64,000 bases of DNA from Candidatus Eisenbacteria bacterium (GCA_016867715.1 VGIW01000004.1:21527-85526); one strand, 5' to 3'; shown: positions 27,534 to 36,445, numbered from the stretch's first letter. The notes: a model not told the origin generated them from the letters alone. Numbers and translations are program-made.

Positions 27534-30365
27534 ATGAGCACCGAGAAGAGCAAGAGAAAGAAGAGAATCTACTTCTTCGGCGCCGGCCAAGCGGAAGGTC
27601 ACGCGAAGATGCGCGATCTTCTGGGCGGAAAGGGGGCCGACCTCGCCGAGTTGAACCGGATCGGGATTCGAGTCCCCGCCGGGTTCACCATCACCACCGA
27701 GGTGTGCACGGAGTACCAGAAGGTCGGCAAGAAGCTTCCTCCCGGGCTGAAGGAAGAAGCGAAGAACCACTTGAAGCGCGTCGAGAAGCTGATGGGCGCC
27801 CGCTTCGGCGATCCGGAGAACCCTCTCCTTCTCTCGGTTCGCTCGGGGGCGCGGGTCTCGATGCCGGGGATGATGGATACGGTCCTGAACATCGGCCTCA
27901 ACGATCGGACGATCGTCGGCCTCGTCGGCAAGATGGGCGATGCGCGGGCCGCGTACGACTGTTACCGCCGTTTCGTGCAGATGTACGGGGACGTCGTTCT
28001 TTCGGTGGACGGCGAGGAGCTTGAGGAGCTGCTCGAGAGGAAGAAGAAGAGACGCCGCGTCCGTCTGGACAAGGACCTTCCCGCCGACGCGCTGAAGGAG
28101 CTCGTCGCCGAGTTCAAGAACGTCGTGCGCGAGACGACCGGCAGACCGTTCCCGGAGGACCCGCACGAACAACTCTGGGGTGCCGTGGGGGCCGTGTTCG
28201 ACTCGTGGGACGGCAAGCGCGCGGTGGAGTATCGCCGCCTTCACAGGATCCCGAACGATTGGGGGACCGCCACCAACGTACAGGCGATGGTGTTCGGGAA
28301 TCTCGGCGAGACGAGCGCGACCGGCGTCGCTTTCACGCGCGACCCGGCGACGGGCGAGAAGCGGTTCTATGGCGAGTACCTCACCAACGCGCAGGGCGAG
28401 GACGTGGTCGCCGGCATCCGCACCCCCCATCCGATCAACATCGCGGGGCAGGGGGAGAGCGGGCTTGTCTCGCTCGAGGAGGAGATGCCGGAGGTTTACG
28501 CCGAACTCGTCGACAACTATAAGAAAATCGAGAAGCACTACCGCGAGATGGCGGACATCGAGTTCACGGTGCAGCGGGGGAAACTCTGGATGCTGCAGAC
28601 GCGCTCCGGGAAACGGACGTCCGTCGCCGCGATCAAGATCGCGGTGGACATGGTCGCCGAGGGCCTCATCAGCAAGGAAGAGGCGGTCAAACGGGTTGAT
28701 CCGGATCAGCTCGACCAGCTCCTCCACCCGATGTTCGACCCGAAGGCCGAGCGGAAGGTCGTCGCGAAGGGCTTGAACGCGTCGCCGGGGGCGGCGACGG
28801 GCCGGGTCGTCTTCTCGGCCGACGAGGCGGTCGCGGAGACGAAGAAGGATCCGAAGGCGAAGGTGATCCTCGTGAGGACCGAGACGTCTCCCGAGGACAT
28901 CCACGGGATGGCGGTCGCGCAGGGGATCCTGACCTCGCGCGGAGGCATGACCTCCCACGCGGCGGTCGTGGCGCGCGGGATCGGCAAGTGCTGCGTCGCG
29001 GGGTGCGGAGACATTCACGTCGACCGGAAGAAAGGGCTCTTCCACGCCAAGGGGGCCACGGTTCGCCGAGGCGAGTGGATTTCCCTCGACGGTTCGACGG
29101 GAGAGGTGATGCTCGGCCAGGTTCCGGTCGTCGACTCCGAGGTGAATCAGGTTCTCCTCGGCCGGAAGAAGCGCGAAGAATCTTCCCTTTACATGTTCTT
29201 CGAGAAGCTGATGTCGTGGGCGGACGGCATCCGCCGGCTCGGCGTTCGCACGAACGCGGAGACGCCGCTCGACTCGTTCCGCGCCGTCCGGTTCGGCGCG
29301 GAAGGGATCGGTCTCGCCCGCACCGAGCACATGTTCTTCGAGGGGGATCGGATCGACGCGGTGCGCGAGATGATTCTCTCGCGCGACCGCGACGGCCGGA
29401 GAAAGGCGCTCGCGAAGCTCCTCCCGCTCCAGCGGCAAGACTTCGTCGAGATCTTCCGCGTCATGGAAGGGAAGCCGGTGACGGTCCGCACGCTGGACCC
29501 GCCGCTTCACGAGTTCCTTCCGGCGACGCCGAATGAGATCCGCGACCTCGCGGCGAAGATGGGCGTGAAGCCGAAGAAGCTTCAACAGATCGTCGACTCG
29601 CTGCACGAGCTGAACCCGATGCTCGGGCATCGAGGCTGCCGTCTCGGAATCGTCTTCGAGGAGATCACGGAGGTGCAGGCCCGAGCTATCATGGAAGCGG
29701 CGTGCATCGTGAAGAAGGAAGGGCGCAAGGTCCTTCCTGAGGTGATGATCCCGCTCGTGGCGACGAAGAAGGAGCTCGAGCTGCAGCGGGAGATCGTCGA
29801 GCGGGTCGCGCGAGAGGTGATGGAGGAGCAGGGAGTGAAGTTCCCGTACCTCGTCGGCACGATGATCGAGCTTCCTCGGGCGGCCCTGACTGCGGACGAG
29901 ATCGCCGAGGCGGCCGACTTCTTCTCGTTCGGGACGAACGATCTCACGCAGACGGCGTTCGGTCTCTCCCGCGACGACGCGGGCCGCTTCCTTCCCTACT
30001 ACGTCGAGCACGGGATCCTTCCCGCGGATCCCTTCGCGATGATCGATCAGGCGGGAGTCGGCATCCTCATGAGAATCGGAGTGGAGAAGGGGCGCTCGAC
30101 AAAACCTGATCTCAAGGTTGGGATCTGCGGCGAGCACGGCGGGGAGCCCTCCTCGGTCCGCTTCTGCCATCGGGTGGGTCTCGACTACGTGAGCTGCTCT
30201 CCGTTCCGAGTACCGATCGCACGGCTCGCCGCCGCGCACGCCGTCCTCGAAGAGAAGGGGGGACCGACGCCCCCGGCGCGGGTGCGCGGGGGGAAGAGGG
30301 CCGCGGGGAAAGCCGCGATGAAGACCCCGAAGAAGAAAGCCGCGAAGAAGAGCGCGCGCCGATAA
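27534..30365 (+). CDS. ppdK: Pyruvate, phosphate dikinase with lysine-rich tail
   Basis: 943 residues from the ATG at 27534, with AAGGAG 10 bases upstream. It interconverts pyruvate, ATP and Pi with PEP, AMP and PPi. The order is standard: N-terminal ATP-grasp domain (YFFGAGQAEGHAKMRDLLGGKGADL; LLSVRSGARVSMPGMMDT), central swivelling phosphohistidine domain (GGMTSHAAVVARGIGKCC, catalytic His near residue 475 with the regulatory-type Thr two before it), and the C-terminal PEP-binding barrel (FGTNDLTQTAFG; ICGEHGGEP with catalytic Cys near 865). The last ~33 residues (GKRAAGKAAMKTPKKK AAKKSARR) form a Lys/Ala-rich basic tail beyond the usual end. Monocistronic, with its own terminator; probably important for gluconeogenesis or PPi-linked glycolysis. 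Confidence 0.96.
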   Translation: MSTEKSKRKKRIYFFGAGQAEGHAKMRDLLGGKGADLAELNRIGIRVPAGFTITTEVCTEYQKVGKKLPPGLKEEAKNHLKRVEKLMGARFGDPENPLLLSVRSGARVSMPGMMDTVLNIGLNDRTIVGLVGKMGDARAAYDCYRRFVQMYGDVVLSVDGEELEELLERKKKRRRVRLDKDLPADALKELVAEFKNVVRETTGRPFPEDPHEQLWGAVGAVFDSWDGKRAVEYRRLHRIPNDWGTATNVQAMVFGNLGETSATGVAFTRDPATGEKRFYGEYLTNAQGEDVVAGIRTPHPINIAGQGESGLVSLEEEMPEVYAELVDNYKKIEKHYREMADIEFTVQRGKLWMLQTRSGKRTSVAAIKIAVDMVAEGLISKEEAVKRVDPDQLDQLLHPMFDPKAERKVVAKGLNASPGAATGRVVFSADEAVAETKKDPKAKVILVRTETSPEDIHGMAVAQGILTSRGGMTSHAAVVARGIGKCCVAGCGDIHVDRKKGLFHAKGATVRRGEWISLDGSTGEVMLGQVPVVDSEVNQVLLGRKKREESSLYMFFEKLMSWADGIRRLGVRTNAETPLDSFRAVRFGAEGIGLARTEHMFFEGDRIDAVREMILSRDRDGRRKALAKLLPLQRQDFVEIFRVMEGKPVTVRTLDPPLHEFLPATPNEIRDLAAKMGVKPKKLQQIVDSLHELNPMLGHRGCRLGIVFEEITEVQARAIMEAACIVKKEGRKVLPEVMIPLVATKKELELQREIVERVAREVMEEQGVKFPYLVGTMIELPRAALTADEIAEAADFFSFGTNDLTQTAFGLSRDDAGRFLPYYVEHGILPADPFAMIDQAGVGILMRIGVEKGRSTKPDLKVGICGEHGGEPSSVRFCHRVGLDYVSCSPFRVPIARLAAAHAVLEEKGGPTPPARVRGGKRAAGKAAMKTPKKKAAKKSARR

Positions 30366-30388
30366 CGCAAGGTCGGTCTGTCCGAGCG

Positions 30389-30417
30389 AACGGGGGAGGC
30401 GATTCTCCCCCGTTTCA
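30389..30417 (+). terminator. Terminator-like hairpin after ppdK
   Basis: Perfect 10-bp stem (30389-30398 with 30405-30414), six-base loop, then a short T-rich TTCATT tail. It sits 24 bases after the ppdK stop. Confidence 0.65.
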
Positions 30418-30490
30418 TTAGGACATCAACCATCGAATCCAAAACGGACAAGGGGGCCGAGACGGGCCGTTCGGGTCCCGCCGCCCGGCC

Positions 30491-31990
30491 TCAGCCGAGC
30501 CCGTACTTCTTGATCTTCCGATAGAGGGTTCGCTCCCCGATCTCGAGGATCTCCGCGGCTCGCCGGCGGTTCCCTCCCGACTCGGCGAGCGCTTTCCGGA
30601 TCGCCTCCTTCTCGTGGTCGGCCGCCGTCCGAGTCGCGCGCGGCTCGGCCGTCTCCTCGAGTTCGACCACTTCCGTTTCCGGTCCGAACGGGCCCTCGCG
30701 CGAGGGGCGGTACGAGGCGGAAGGAACGCGTCCGCCGCAGGCGCGGACCAGCATCTCGCGAAGCTCCGCGAGCTCCCGGCGGAGAGCGACGAGGTTCTGC
30801 AGGATCAGCTCCCGCTCCGTTCGCGTCGCGGCGTCGGGGAGGGGAACCGGAAGGTGGCGCGAGCGCGAGAAACGCTCCCCAAGGAAGCGCGCCGCCTCGT
30901 CCGCGTCGATCGTCTCCCCGTGCTCGAGGATGGTGAGCTTCTCGACCAGATTCTTGAGCTGTCGGATGTTCCCAGGCCAATGATATTCGGCGAGCGCCTG
31001 AAGGGCGTCCCGCGTAAAACGGACCGGTTCGATCCCGTGGTCGGCGCCCGCTTCCGCGGCGAAGGTTTGCACGAGGTCGGGAATGTCCTCGCGCCGCTCG
31101 CGGAGGGGCGGGAGGTGGAGCTGAATCACGTTGAGGCGGTAGAAGAGATCCTCGCGAAACCGGCCGGCCTGGACCGCCGCCTCGAGGTCGGCGTTCGTCG
31201 CCGCGAGGAGGCGCACGTCCACGACCACGTCCCGCACGCCGCCGACCCGGAGAAAGCGCTTCTCCTCGAGAACGCGGAGGAGCTTGGCCTGCGTTTGGAT
31301 CGGCATGTCGGCGATCTCGTCGAGGAAGAGCGTTCCCTTGTGGGCGAGCTCAAAGCGTCCCTCGCGCCGCGAGGTCGCCCCGGTGAAGGCGCCCTTCTCA
31401 TGCCCGAACAGCTCGCTCTCGAGAACCCCCTCGGGGAGCGCTGCGCAGTTCACCGCGACGAACGGGTTCTCCCGGCGCCGGCTCTTCTCGTGAACGAGGC
31501 GCGCGGCGACATCTTTCCCCGTCCCGCTCTCGCCGGTGATGAGGATCGTCATCGAGGTGGGGGCCACCTGATCGATCGTCCGGCGGATCCGCTCCATCTC
31601 GCGGCCCCGGCCGATGAGGCGAAGCTCCGGCTCCGGCGGTCTCTTCTCCGCGAGAAGACCGCGGACCGCGTCGATCACCTCGCCGGTCGAGCGGCCGGAG
31701 AGGTTCAGGAACTCGTCGCCGACGAGCGAGGTGCGATCGGGCTCAGGAAGAAGGAGAGCCGCCCGAATCCCGGGGAAACGCCGGGCGAGACCGCGGAGAA
31801 GGACGCGCGGCGCGATCTCCTCCGGCATCCCCACGACGACGAGCGCACAGTTCCGGTCCGCTTTCAGGGCGCGGAGGGTCTCCTCGCCGCTCGCCAACTC
31901 GGCGACCTCGAAGCCGGCCTTCCGAAAGGCGGCCGGAAGATCCCGGTTTCTCTCCGGAATCCGTCCCGCGACAAACACGGTGCTCGCCAT
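30491..31990 (-). CDS. Sigma-54-dependent transcriptional activator with pseudo-receiver domain
   Basis: 499 residues in the NtrC/AtoC layout. Residues 1 to ~115 fold like a receiver but lack its chemistry: the acidic pair is replaced by AGR and the phosphoacceptor Asp by Gly ([10 protein letters not shown]). Residues ~130-370 are the AAA+ sigma-54 interaction domain with Walker A GESGTGKD, the sigma-54 contact loop GAFTGA, Walker [12 protein letters not shown] and the arginine-finger region. The C-terminus is a Fis-type helix-turn-helix ([20 protein letters not shown]). No cognate kinase gene is adjacent, in line with a domain that is not phosphorylated. Targets are not evident from the window. 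Confidence 0.9.
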   Translation of the reverse strand: MASTVFVAGRIPERNRDLPAAFRKAGFEVAELASGEETLRALKADRNCALVVVGMPEEIAPRVLLRGLARRFPGIRAALLLPEPDRTSLVGDEFLNLSGRSTGEVIDAVRGLLAEKRPPEPELRLIGRGREMERIRRTIDQVAPTSMTILITGESGTGKDVAARLVHEKSRRRENPFVAVNCAALPEGVLESELFGHEKGAFTGATSRREGRFELAHKGTLFLDEIADMPIQTQAKLLRVLEEKRFLRVGGVRDVVVDVRLLAATNADLEAAVQAGRFREDLFYRLNVIQLHLPPLRERREDIPDLVQTFAAEAGADHGIEPVRFTRDALQALAEYHWPGNIRQLKNLVEKLTILEHGETIDADEAARFLGERFSRSRHLPVPLPDAATRTERELILQNLVALRRELAELREMLVRACGGRVPSASYRPSREGPFGPETEVVELEETAEPRATRTAADHEKEAIRKALAESGGNRRRAAEILEIGERTLYRKIKKYGLG

Positions 31991-32150
31991 CGAACCCCCG
32001 AACTGTTTCTACCACGCGGGGTTCAGGCGGTCAAGAAGGGGGCGGTGCGGACGGGGGACCGCCGCACCGCCCTCCCGCGGATGGAGCCGCCCGGGATCGG
32101 GATGTTCGGGGGCTGCCGCGGTTCTCTTCCGGCCGGCTCATCCGCGGGGG

Positions 32151-32638
32151 GAGTGGTCGATGAGCGCGAGGCTGAGCATGCGTCCGCGGGTGAGCCGCCG
32201 GGCGGGGACGAGGGTGGTCGGGTCTTAGGCGTTTGTCCCGGACGGCTCCACCCGCGGAGCGGGGGCGGGGGGGAGTGGTCGATGAGCGCGAGGCTGAGCG
32301 CGCGTCCGCGGGTGAGCCGCCGGGCGGGGACGAGGGTGGTCGGGTCTTAGGCGTTTGTCCCGGACGGCTCCACCCGCGGAGCGGGGGCGGGGGGGAGTGG
32401 TCGATGAGCGCGAGGCTGAGCATGCGTCCGCGGGTGAGCCGCCGGGCGGGGACGAGGGTGGTCGGGTCTTAGGCGTTTGTCCCGGTCGGCTCCACCCGCG
32501 GAGCGGGGGCGGGGGGGAGTGGTCGATGAGCGCGAGGCTGAGCATGCGTCCGCGGGTGAGCCGCCGGGCGGGGACGAGGGTGGTCGGGTCTTAGGCGTTT
32601 GTCCCGGACGGCTCCACCCGCGGAGCGGGGGCGCGGCG
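32151..32638 (+). repeat. Four tandem 122-bp direct repeats
   Basis: Units begin at 32151, 32273, 32395 and 32517, each with GAGTGGTCGATGAGCGCGAG. Only about three substitutions separate the first three copies, and the fourth diverges at its end into the terminator. Because 122 is not a multiple of 3, the array cannot encode a repetitive protein. Each unit contains an identical 22-codon frame (ATG to TAG, MSARLSMRPRV then SRRAGTRVVGS; copy 2 has Ala for the second Met) with a purine-rich GGGGGAG upstream. It lies between the divergent sigma-54 activator and rpsU. Confidence 0.9.
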
Positions 32639-32665
32639 GTCCTCCGTCCGCGCCCCCGCCTTTTT
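32625..32665 (+). terminator. Strong intrinsic terminator at the end of the repeat array
   Basis: GCGGGGGCGCGG (32625-32636) pairs perfectly with 32648-32659 and is followed by TTTTT (32661-32665). The 5' arm lies inside the last repeat unit. It would stop transcription coming rightward through the array before rpsU. Confidence 0.88.
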
Positions 32666-32667
32666 GC

Positions 32668-32695
32668 TTGACAGACCGGAAGTCCATGATACCCT
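32668..32695 (+). promoter_or_regulatory. Probable promoter of rpsU
   Basis: TTGACA (32668-32673) directly after the terminator; TACCCT (32690-32695) after a 16-bp spacer keeps the three most conserved -10 positions. The -10 is weak. Confidence 0.55.
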
Positions 32696-32802
32696 TGCCG
32701 ATAACCTCGGGTTGTGCGTGGCCTTCGAGCCGCAGTTGCCTCCCCTTGGTCTGTTTCCGGCAGCCGGTCTGCCGATCAACGACGAAAGGTTGTGATGCCA
32801 GA

Positions 32803-33000
32803 ATGTCTCGGGTGAAGGTCAAGGACGGCGAGCCGATCGACAAGGCGATCCGGCGTTTCAAGAAGAAATGCGAGAAGGATGGGATCGTCCAGGACATGCG
32901 AAAGAAGGCTCGCTTTCTGAAACCAAGCGAACGGCGGCGCAAGAAGGCGCTCAAGGCGGAGAAGAGGCGCCGCACGGAGGCCCTGAAGACGGGCCGTTAG
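32803..33000 (+). CDS. rpsU: 30S ribosomal protein S21
   Basis: 65 residues from the ATG at 32803. The start MSRVKVKDGEPIDKAIRRFK, then KKCEKDGIVQDMRKK and the basic tail PSERRRKKALKAEKRR, are characteristic of bS21, which helps the anti-Shine-Dalgarno region of the 30S subunit initiate translation. An AAAGG-type ribosome site is about 13 bases upstream. In this window it heads a short group with a small Cys-motif protein and rpmI. Confidence 0.96.
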   Translation: MSRVKVKDGEPIDKAIRRFKKKCEKDGIVQDMRKKARFLKPSERRRKKALKAEKRRRTEALKTGR

Positions 33001-33094
33001 AGCGAGAGGAGGACGCGGAGGCCGCAAGACCCAAGCGCACGGTTCGATCAAACAAGCTGGCAAGACCGCTCTTGACGACGAGGAGGAACTTGCG

Positions 33095-33292
33095 GTGCGA
33101 AGGAATCGCGAGAGTTCGTCTGTTCTCATCAAAGCGAGCCCCAACAGCACGTTTGACATCCTGCTTCAGAAGGCTCAGAAGGAAGGGCGCATCGGTGGAA
33201 CACACCGTTGCGCGGTTTGCGGCATGACGCATCAGACGGAAGGCGAGGCGTTCACGTGTTGCGCGAAGCTTCGCGAGAGACCCCACAGATAG
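33095..33292 (+). CDS. Small CxxC...CC putative zinc-binding protein
   Basis: 65 residues from a GTG at 33095 with AGGAGG 8 bases upstream, a strong ribosome site. The N-terminal half is polar and helical (STFDILLQKAQKEGRIG). The C-terminal half has HRCAVCGMTHQTEGEAFTCC, four cysteines spaced C-x2-C-x12-C-C plus nearby His residues, suggesting a zinc ribbon or similar metal site. I do not recognise the family. Its position between rpsU and rpmI suggests a ribosome-linked role, by inference only. Confidence 0.7.
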   Translation: MRRNRESSSVLIKASPNSTFDILLQKAQKEGRIGGTHRCAVCGMTHQTEGEAFTCCAKLRERPHR

Positions 33293-33302
33293 GAAGACGA
33301 AC

Positions 33303-33500
33303 ATGCCGAAGATGAAGACCAATCGGAGCGCCGCCAAGCGCTTCCGCAAGACCGCGACCGGCAAGCTGCGCCGCAGCCGCGCGTACGCCCGGCATCTTCT
33401 CTCGGGAAAGCCCCCGAAGAGGAAGCGCCGCCTGCGCAAGTCCGCCCTTCTCGCCATCGGAGACGAGAAGAAGATGAAGCGGCTGATGCCGCACGGCTAG
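33303..33500 (+). CDS. rpmI: 50S ribosomal protein L35
   Basis: 65 residues, MPKMKTNRSAAKRFRKTATG, then KLRRSRAYARHLLSGKPPKR, the diagnostic bL35 pattern, at the normal family length. It starts 11 bases after the small Cys-motif gene. In most bacteria rpmI lies between infC and rplT; neither is here, and the downstream spacer holds no L20 gene. Confidence 0.96.
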   Translation: MPKMKTNRSAAKRFRKTATGKLRRSRAYARHLLSGKPPKRKRRLRKSALLAIGDEKKMKRLMPHG

Positions 33501-33766
33501 TGCCGCTCCAACTGTCTTTGGCAAACGGTTCGGGAGCGGCACTTCGCGGGGAAGGCCCCGCCGCTTGCTGAGGGCCCTTCGGGCCGCAAGCGCCTGGCCC
33601 TCCCCGCGGGCCCTACCGGGAGGGGAAGAGCGCTTCCCCTCCCGGACCCTCCCGCGCGTGCCGGCCCGGGCGTGCGAGGACCTAGGAAGATCAAGGTGGG
33701 CCGGCACTAGCAGGGGGCGCGGTTTCCCAAGGGAAGCCTCTTCCCGCGCCCGGGAGTCGAGGTGCC
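33501..33766 (+). other. Hairpin-rich spacer downstream of rpmI
   Basis: No gene, but dense inverted repeats. A stem of about 11 bp pairs 33499-33509 with 33532-33543. Another pairs CGCTTGC with GCAAGCG around a GGGCCC TTC GGGCC hairpin. A perfect 13-bp stem, 33616-33628 with 33633-33645, has an AGCG tetraloop. A 10-bp stem, 33658-33667 with 33698-33707, encloses a CCTAGG palindrome. None carries a T-run, so ordinary intrinsic termination is not indicated. Confidence 0.75.
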
Positions 33767-34333
33767 ATGAGACGTCTCGTGTTCGTTCTTCTTGCTCTTC
33801 TTCTCGCGGCGCCGGCGTTCGCCGAGACGCCGGAGGAGGAAGCGACCCACTATCTGCAAACGATGGTCGCTTCGGTCCGCGAGAAGAACGACCCGATGCG
33901 CAACCGGATGTTCATCAAGCTCCGTGTGCTCGGCGAGGCGTCCGTCGATCCTCTTCTCGCCGGGCTGGCCGACGAGACGCCGGATGTGCGGCGCTATCTC
34001 GCGTTCACCCTCGGCTTCTTCGATGTTCCCCGCGTGACGGATCCGCTTCTCGCGCTCTTCCGGTCCGATCGCGAGGTCTCCGTTCGAACCGCGGCTGCGG
34101 AGGCGCTCGGCCGCCTGCAGCGCCCGGAGGCGGTGGATCCGCTCGTCGCCGCCCTCGCAGACGCGAACGCATCGATCCGCCAGTCCGCCGCCTACTCGCT
34201 CGGCCTCATCGGGGATCCGCGGGCGCGGCCTGCGCTCGAACGCGCGAAGAGCGACACGGACGAGCTGGTCCGCTTCTTCGCGGAGGAGGCTCTTGTCGAG
34301 ATCGAACGGGAGGAGGCGAGGAAGAAGCGCTAG
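33767..34333 (+). CDS. Exported HEAT-repeat protein
   Basis: 188 residues with a signal peptide (MRRLVFVLLALLLAAPAFA cleaved before ETPEE). The mature part has HEAT/PBS-lyase-type helical repeats (LGEASVDPLLAGLADETPDVR; VSVRTAAAEALGRLQRPEAV; SIRQSAAYSLGLIGDPRAR). These form a solenoid for protein binding; no catalytic motif is seen. It precedes lolA by 64 bases, so a periplasmic envelope role is plausible. Confidence 0.82.
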   Translation: MRRLVFVLLALLLAAPAFAETPEEEATHYLQTMVASVREKNDPMRNRMFIKLRVLGEASVDPLLAGLADETPDVRRYLAFTLGFFDVPRVTDPLLALFRSDREVSVRTAAAEALGRLQRPEAVDPLVAALADANASIRQSAAYSLGLIGDPRARPALERAKSDTDELVRFFAEEALVEIEREEARKKR

Positions 34334-34397
34334 CCTCGCGCGCTCCATCGATCGTCATCCCCTTCCGCCGAGGATTCCGAATCCGGGAGGTCTCTTC

Positions 34398-35090
34398 GTG
34401 TCGATTCGAAGAAGCGCGGCCGCGCGCTCGATCCTCGCAGCAGGTCTTCTCATTCTCTCGCATGCTCCCGCCTTCGGCGCCGCGGAGGAGATTCTCGCCC
34501 GTCTTCGGGAGACGAACGCGAACCTCGCCGACCTTCGAGCCTCATTCGTCCACGGAAGGGAGGTCCCTCTCTTCGACGAGCGGATTCTCTCTTCCGGCGA
34601 GCTGTTCTATCTCGCGCCCGACCGGCTGCTTCTCCAGTACGCGGATCCGGACTCGAATCGAGTCGTGATCGGGGAGGGCCATGTCTGGCTTTACTACCCC
34701 TCGCTGAGGCAGGCGCACCGCTACGACATCGATCCGGAATCCACACTCCCCGGGCTCTTTCTCGCGATTCGAGGGACTCTCGCCGGTCTCGATCGGAACT
34801 TCGTCGTGACCGGGACCGCAGGCGCGGACTCGTCGGGGGCGCCGACCGATGTTCTCGTGCTCCGGCCGAAGGAAGGAACCGCGCTCGCCGACGAGATTCG
34901 GGAGATCCGCGTGGCCGTTCGACGCGAGGACGCGCTTCCCGTGCGCACCGACTTCTTCGAGGTCTCCGGCGATCACTCGTGGTTCACCTTCTCCCGGCAC
35001 GTGCGCAACCCGCGCATCGAACCGACGGTCTTCCACTTCGAGCCGCCGGAGGGCACCGAGGTTTTCGAGGTGGAAGGGAAGACCTGGTGA
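34398..35090 (+). CDS. lolA: Outer-membrane lipoprotein carrier LolA-like protein
   Basis: 230 residues from the GTG at 34398, chosen because GGGAGG lies 7 bases upstream and a signal peptide follows (SIRRSAAARSILAAGLLIL ... APAFG). The mature part matches the LolA half-barrel family: EEILARLRETNANLADLRASF, SSGELFYLAPDRLLLQY, VIGEGHVWLYYPSLRQA. LolA ferries lipoproteins across the periplasm to the outer membrane, consistent with the many lipoproteins in this window. The stop overlaps the folC start (GTGA). Confidence 0.83.
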   Translation: MSIRRSAAARSILAAGLLILSHAPAFGAAEEILARLRETNANLADLRASFVHGREVPLFDERILSSGELFYLAPDRLLLQYADPDSNRVVIGEGHVWLYYPSLRQAHRYDIDPESTLPGLFLAIRGTLAGLDRNFVVTGTAGADSSGAPTDVLVLRPKEGTALADEIREIRVAVRREDALPVRTDFFEVSGDHSWFTFSRHVRNPRIEPTVFHFEPPEGTEVFEVEGKTW

Positions 35091-36445
35091 GCCCCGCTGG
35101 GACCCGTTACCGCCGGGCGCTCGATTTCCTCGACCGCCTGGCGAATTGGGAGAGGGAGGCGGGACTTTCCTTTACGTCCGAATCGATCCGTCTCGATCTC
35201 TTTCGGGAGTGCCTCTCCGGTCTCGGCGATCCCCAGCTTCGCTTTCGCACGATCCTCGTCGCCGGGACGAAGGGGAAGGGCTCCACCTCGTATCTTCTCG
35301 CACGTCTTCTCCGCGCCCACGGGCTCAAGGTCGGGCTCTATGTCTCGCCGCACCTCTCCGATGTCCGCGAGCGGATCCGCCTAAACGAGGTCCCGATCCC
35401 GAGAATCGCCTTCGCCGAGCGGATCGAGAGGCTGCGGGAGACGCTCCCCTTCTTTCAAGAGGTCGGTCGGTCGCGGACCTATTTCGAGACCATCACCGCC
35501 GCCGCCTTCTTGTACTTCGCCGAGGAGAAGGTCGACTGCGCCGTGCTCGAGGTCGGGTTGGGGGGGCGCCTCGACGCGACGAACGTCGCGGAGCCGGAAG
35601 TGTCGATCGTCACGCCGATCAGCCGGGACCACATGCGCGCCCTCGGACGGAACGTCCTCGCCATCGCCGGGGAGAAGGCGGGGATCCTGCGCGCGAACGG
35701 CGCCGCCGTGATCGGGAGGCAACCGCCGCGCGTCGCGCGTCTCCTCGCCGAGAGAGCGCGAGCGATCGGCTCGCGCGTCCGGCTTTATGGTGTCGATTTC
35801 CGCTCGCGGAACGCCTCGGTCGGCGAGGGAGGAACCTGTTTCGATTACGCGGCGGGAAGCGATGTCTGGCGCGCCGTCCGCCTCGGTCTTCTCGGCCGGC
35901 ACCAGGCGGTCAACGCGGCGGCCGCGATCCATGCGCTCTCGCTCGTCCTCCCCATCGTGGACGAAGGAACGGTCCGCCGGGCGCTCGCAGGCGCCCGCTG
36001 GGCGGGACGGGGTGAGCTCCTTCGCGCGGAGGATCCGCCGGTCCTTCTCGACGGCGCGCACAACGGGCACTCCGCCGAGGTGCTCGCGCGCCTTGTCCGC
36101 GACCTCTTCCCCGGGCGCCGCTGTCTGCTTCTCTTCGGCTCCTCCAAGGGGAAAGAGCACGCGATCATGTTCCGCCGCCTTCTTCCGACGGTCTCGGAGG
36201 TGATCCTCACCGAGTCCGCGCACCCGAGACACCGCCCCGCCGCCGAGCTCCTCGCGATTCTTCGAAGAGAGAACGAGACGCTCCCTTGTCTCGTCGTTCC
36301 GCGCGCCGAGGAGGCGCTTCGGATCGCGCTTGCCCGGCAAGAGGGCCGTCCGCTTCTCATCGCCGGTTCCCTCTATCTCGCGGGCGAGATGCGGGTGCTC
36401 TTCCGAAGGCTCCTTGCCGAGCGGCGGATCGCCGTGATAGCCTGA
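35087..36445 (+). CDS. folC: Folylpolyglutamate synthase / dihydrofolate synthase
   Basis: 452 residues from a GTG overlapping the lolA stop. It ligates glutamate to dihydropteroate or tetrahydrofolate using ATP in the cytoplasm. The Mur-ligase fold is clear: P-loop VAGTKGKGSTSYLLA, VSPHLSDVRERIRLN, VLEVGLGGRLDATNV, the metal/ATP site TPISRDHMRALG, and C-terminal-domain LLDGAHNGHSAEVLARL. Length and motif order are normal for FolC. An unrelated GT-C gene begins 64 bases downstream. Confidence 0.93.
   Translation: MSPAGTRYRRALDFLDRLANWEREAGLSFTSESIRLDLFRECLSGLGDPQLRFRTILVAGTKGKGSTSYLLARLLRAHGLKVGLYVSPHLSDVRERIRLNEVPIPRIAFAERIERLRETLPFFQEVGRSRTYFETITAAAFLYFAEEKVDCAVLEVGLGGRLDATNVAEPEVSIVTPISRDHMRALGRNVLAIAGEKAGILRANGAAVIGRQPPRVARLLAERARAIGSRVRLYGVDFRSRNASVGEGGTCFDYAAGSDVWRAVRLGLLGRHQAVNAAAAIHALSLVLPIVDEGTVRRALAGARWAGRGELLRAEDPPVLLDGAHNGHSAEVLARLVRDLFPGRRCLLLFGSSKGKEHAIMFRRLLPTVSEVILTESAHPRHRPAAELLAILRRENETLPCLVVPRAEEALRIALARQEGRPLLIAGSLYLAGEMRVLFRRLLAERRIAVIA

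Noticed and set aside
32151..32638. CRISPR array
   Set aside because: The units are contiguous 122-bp direct repeats without unique spacers, and no cas genes are near.
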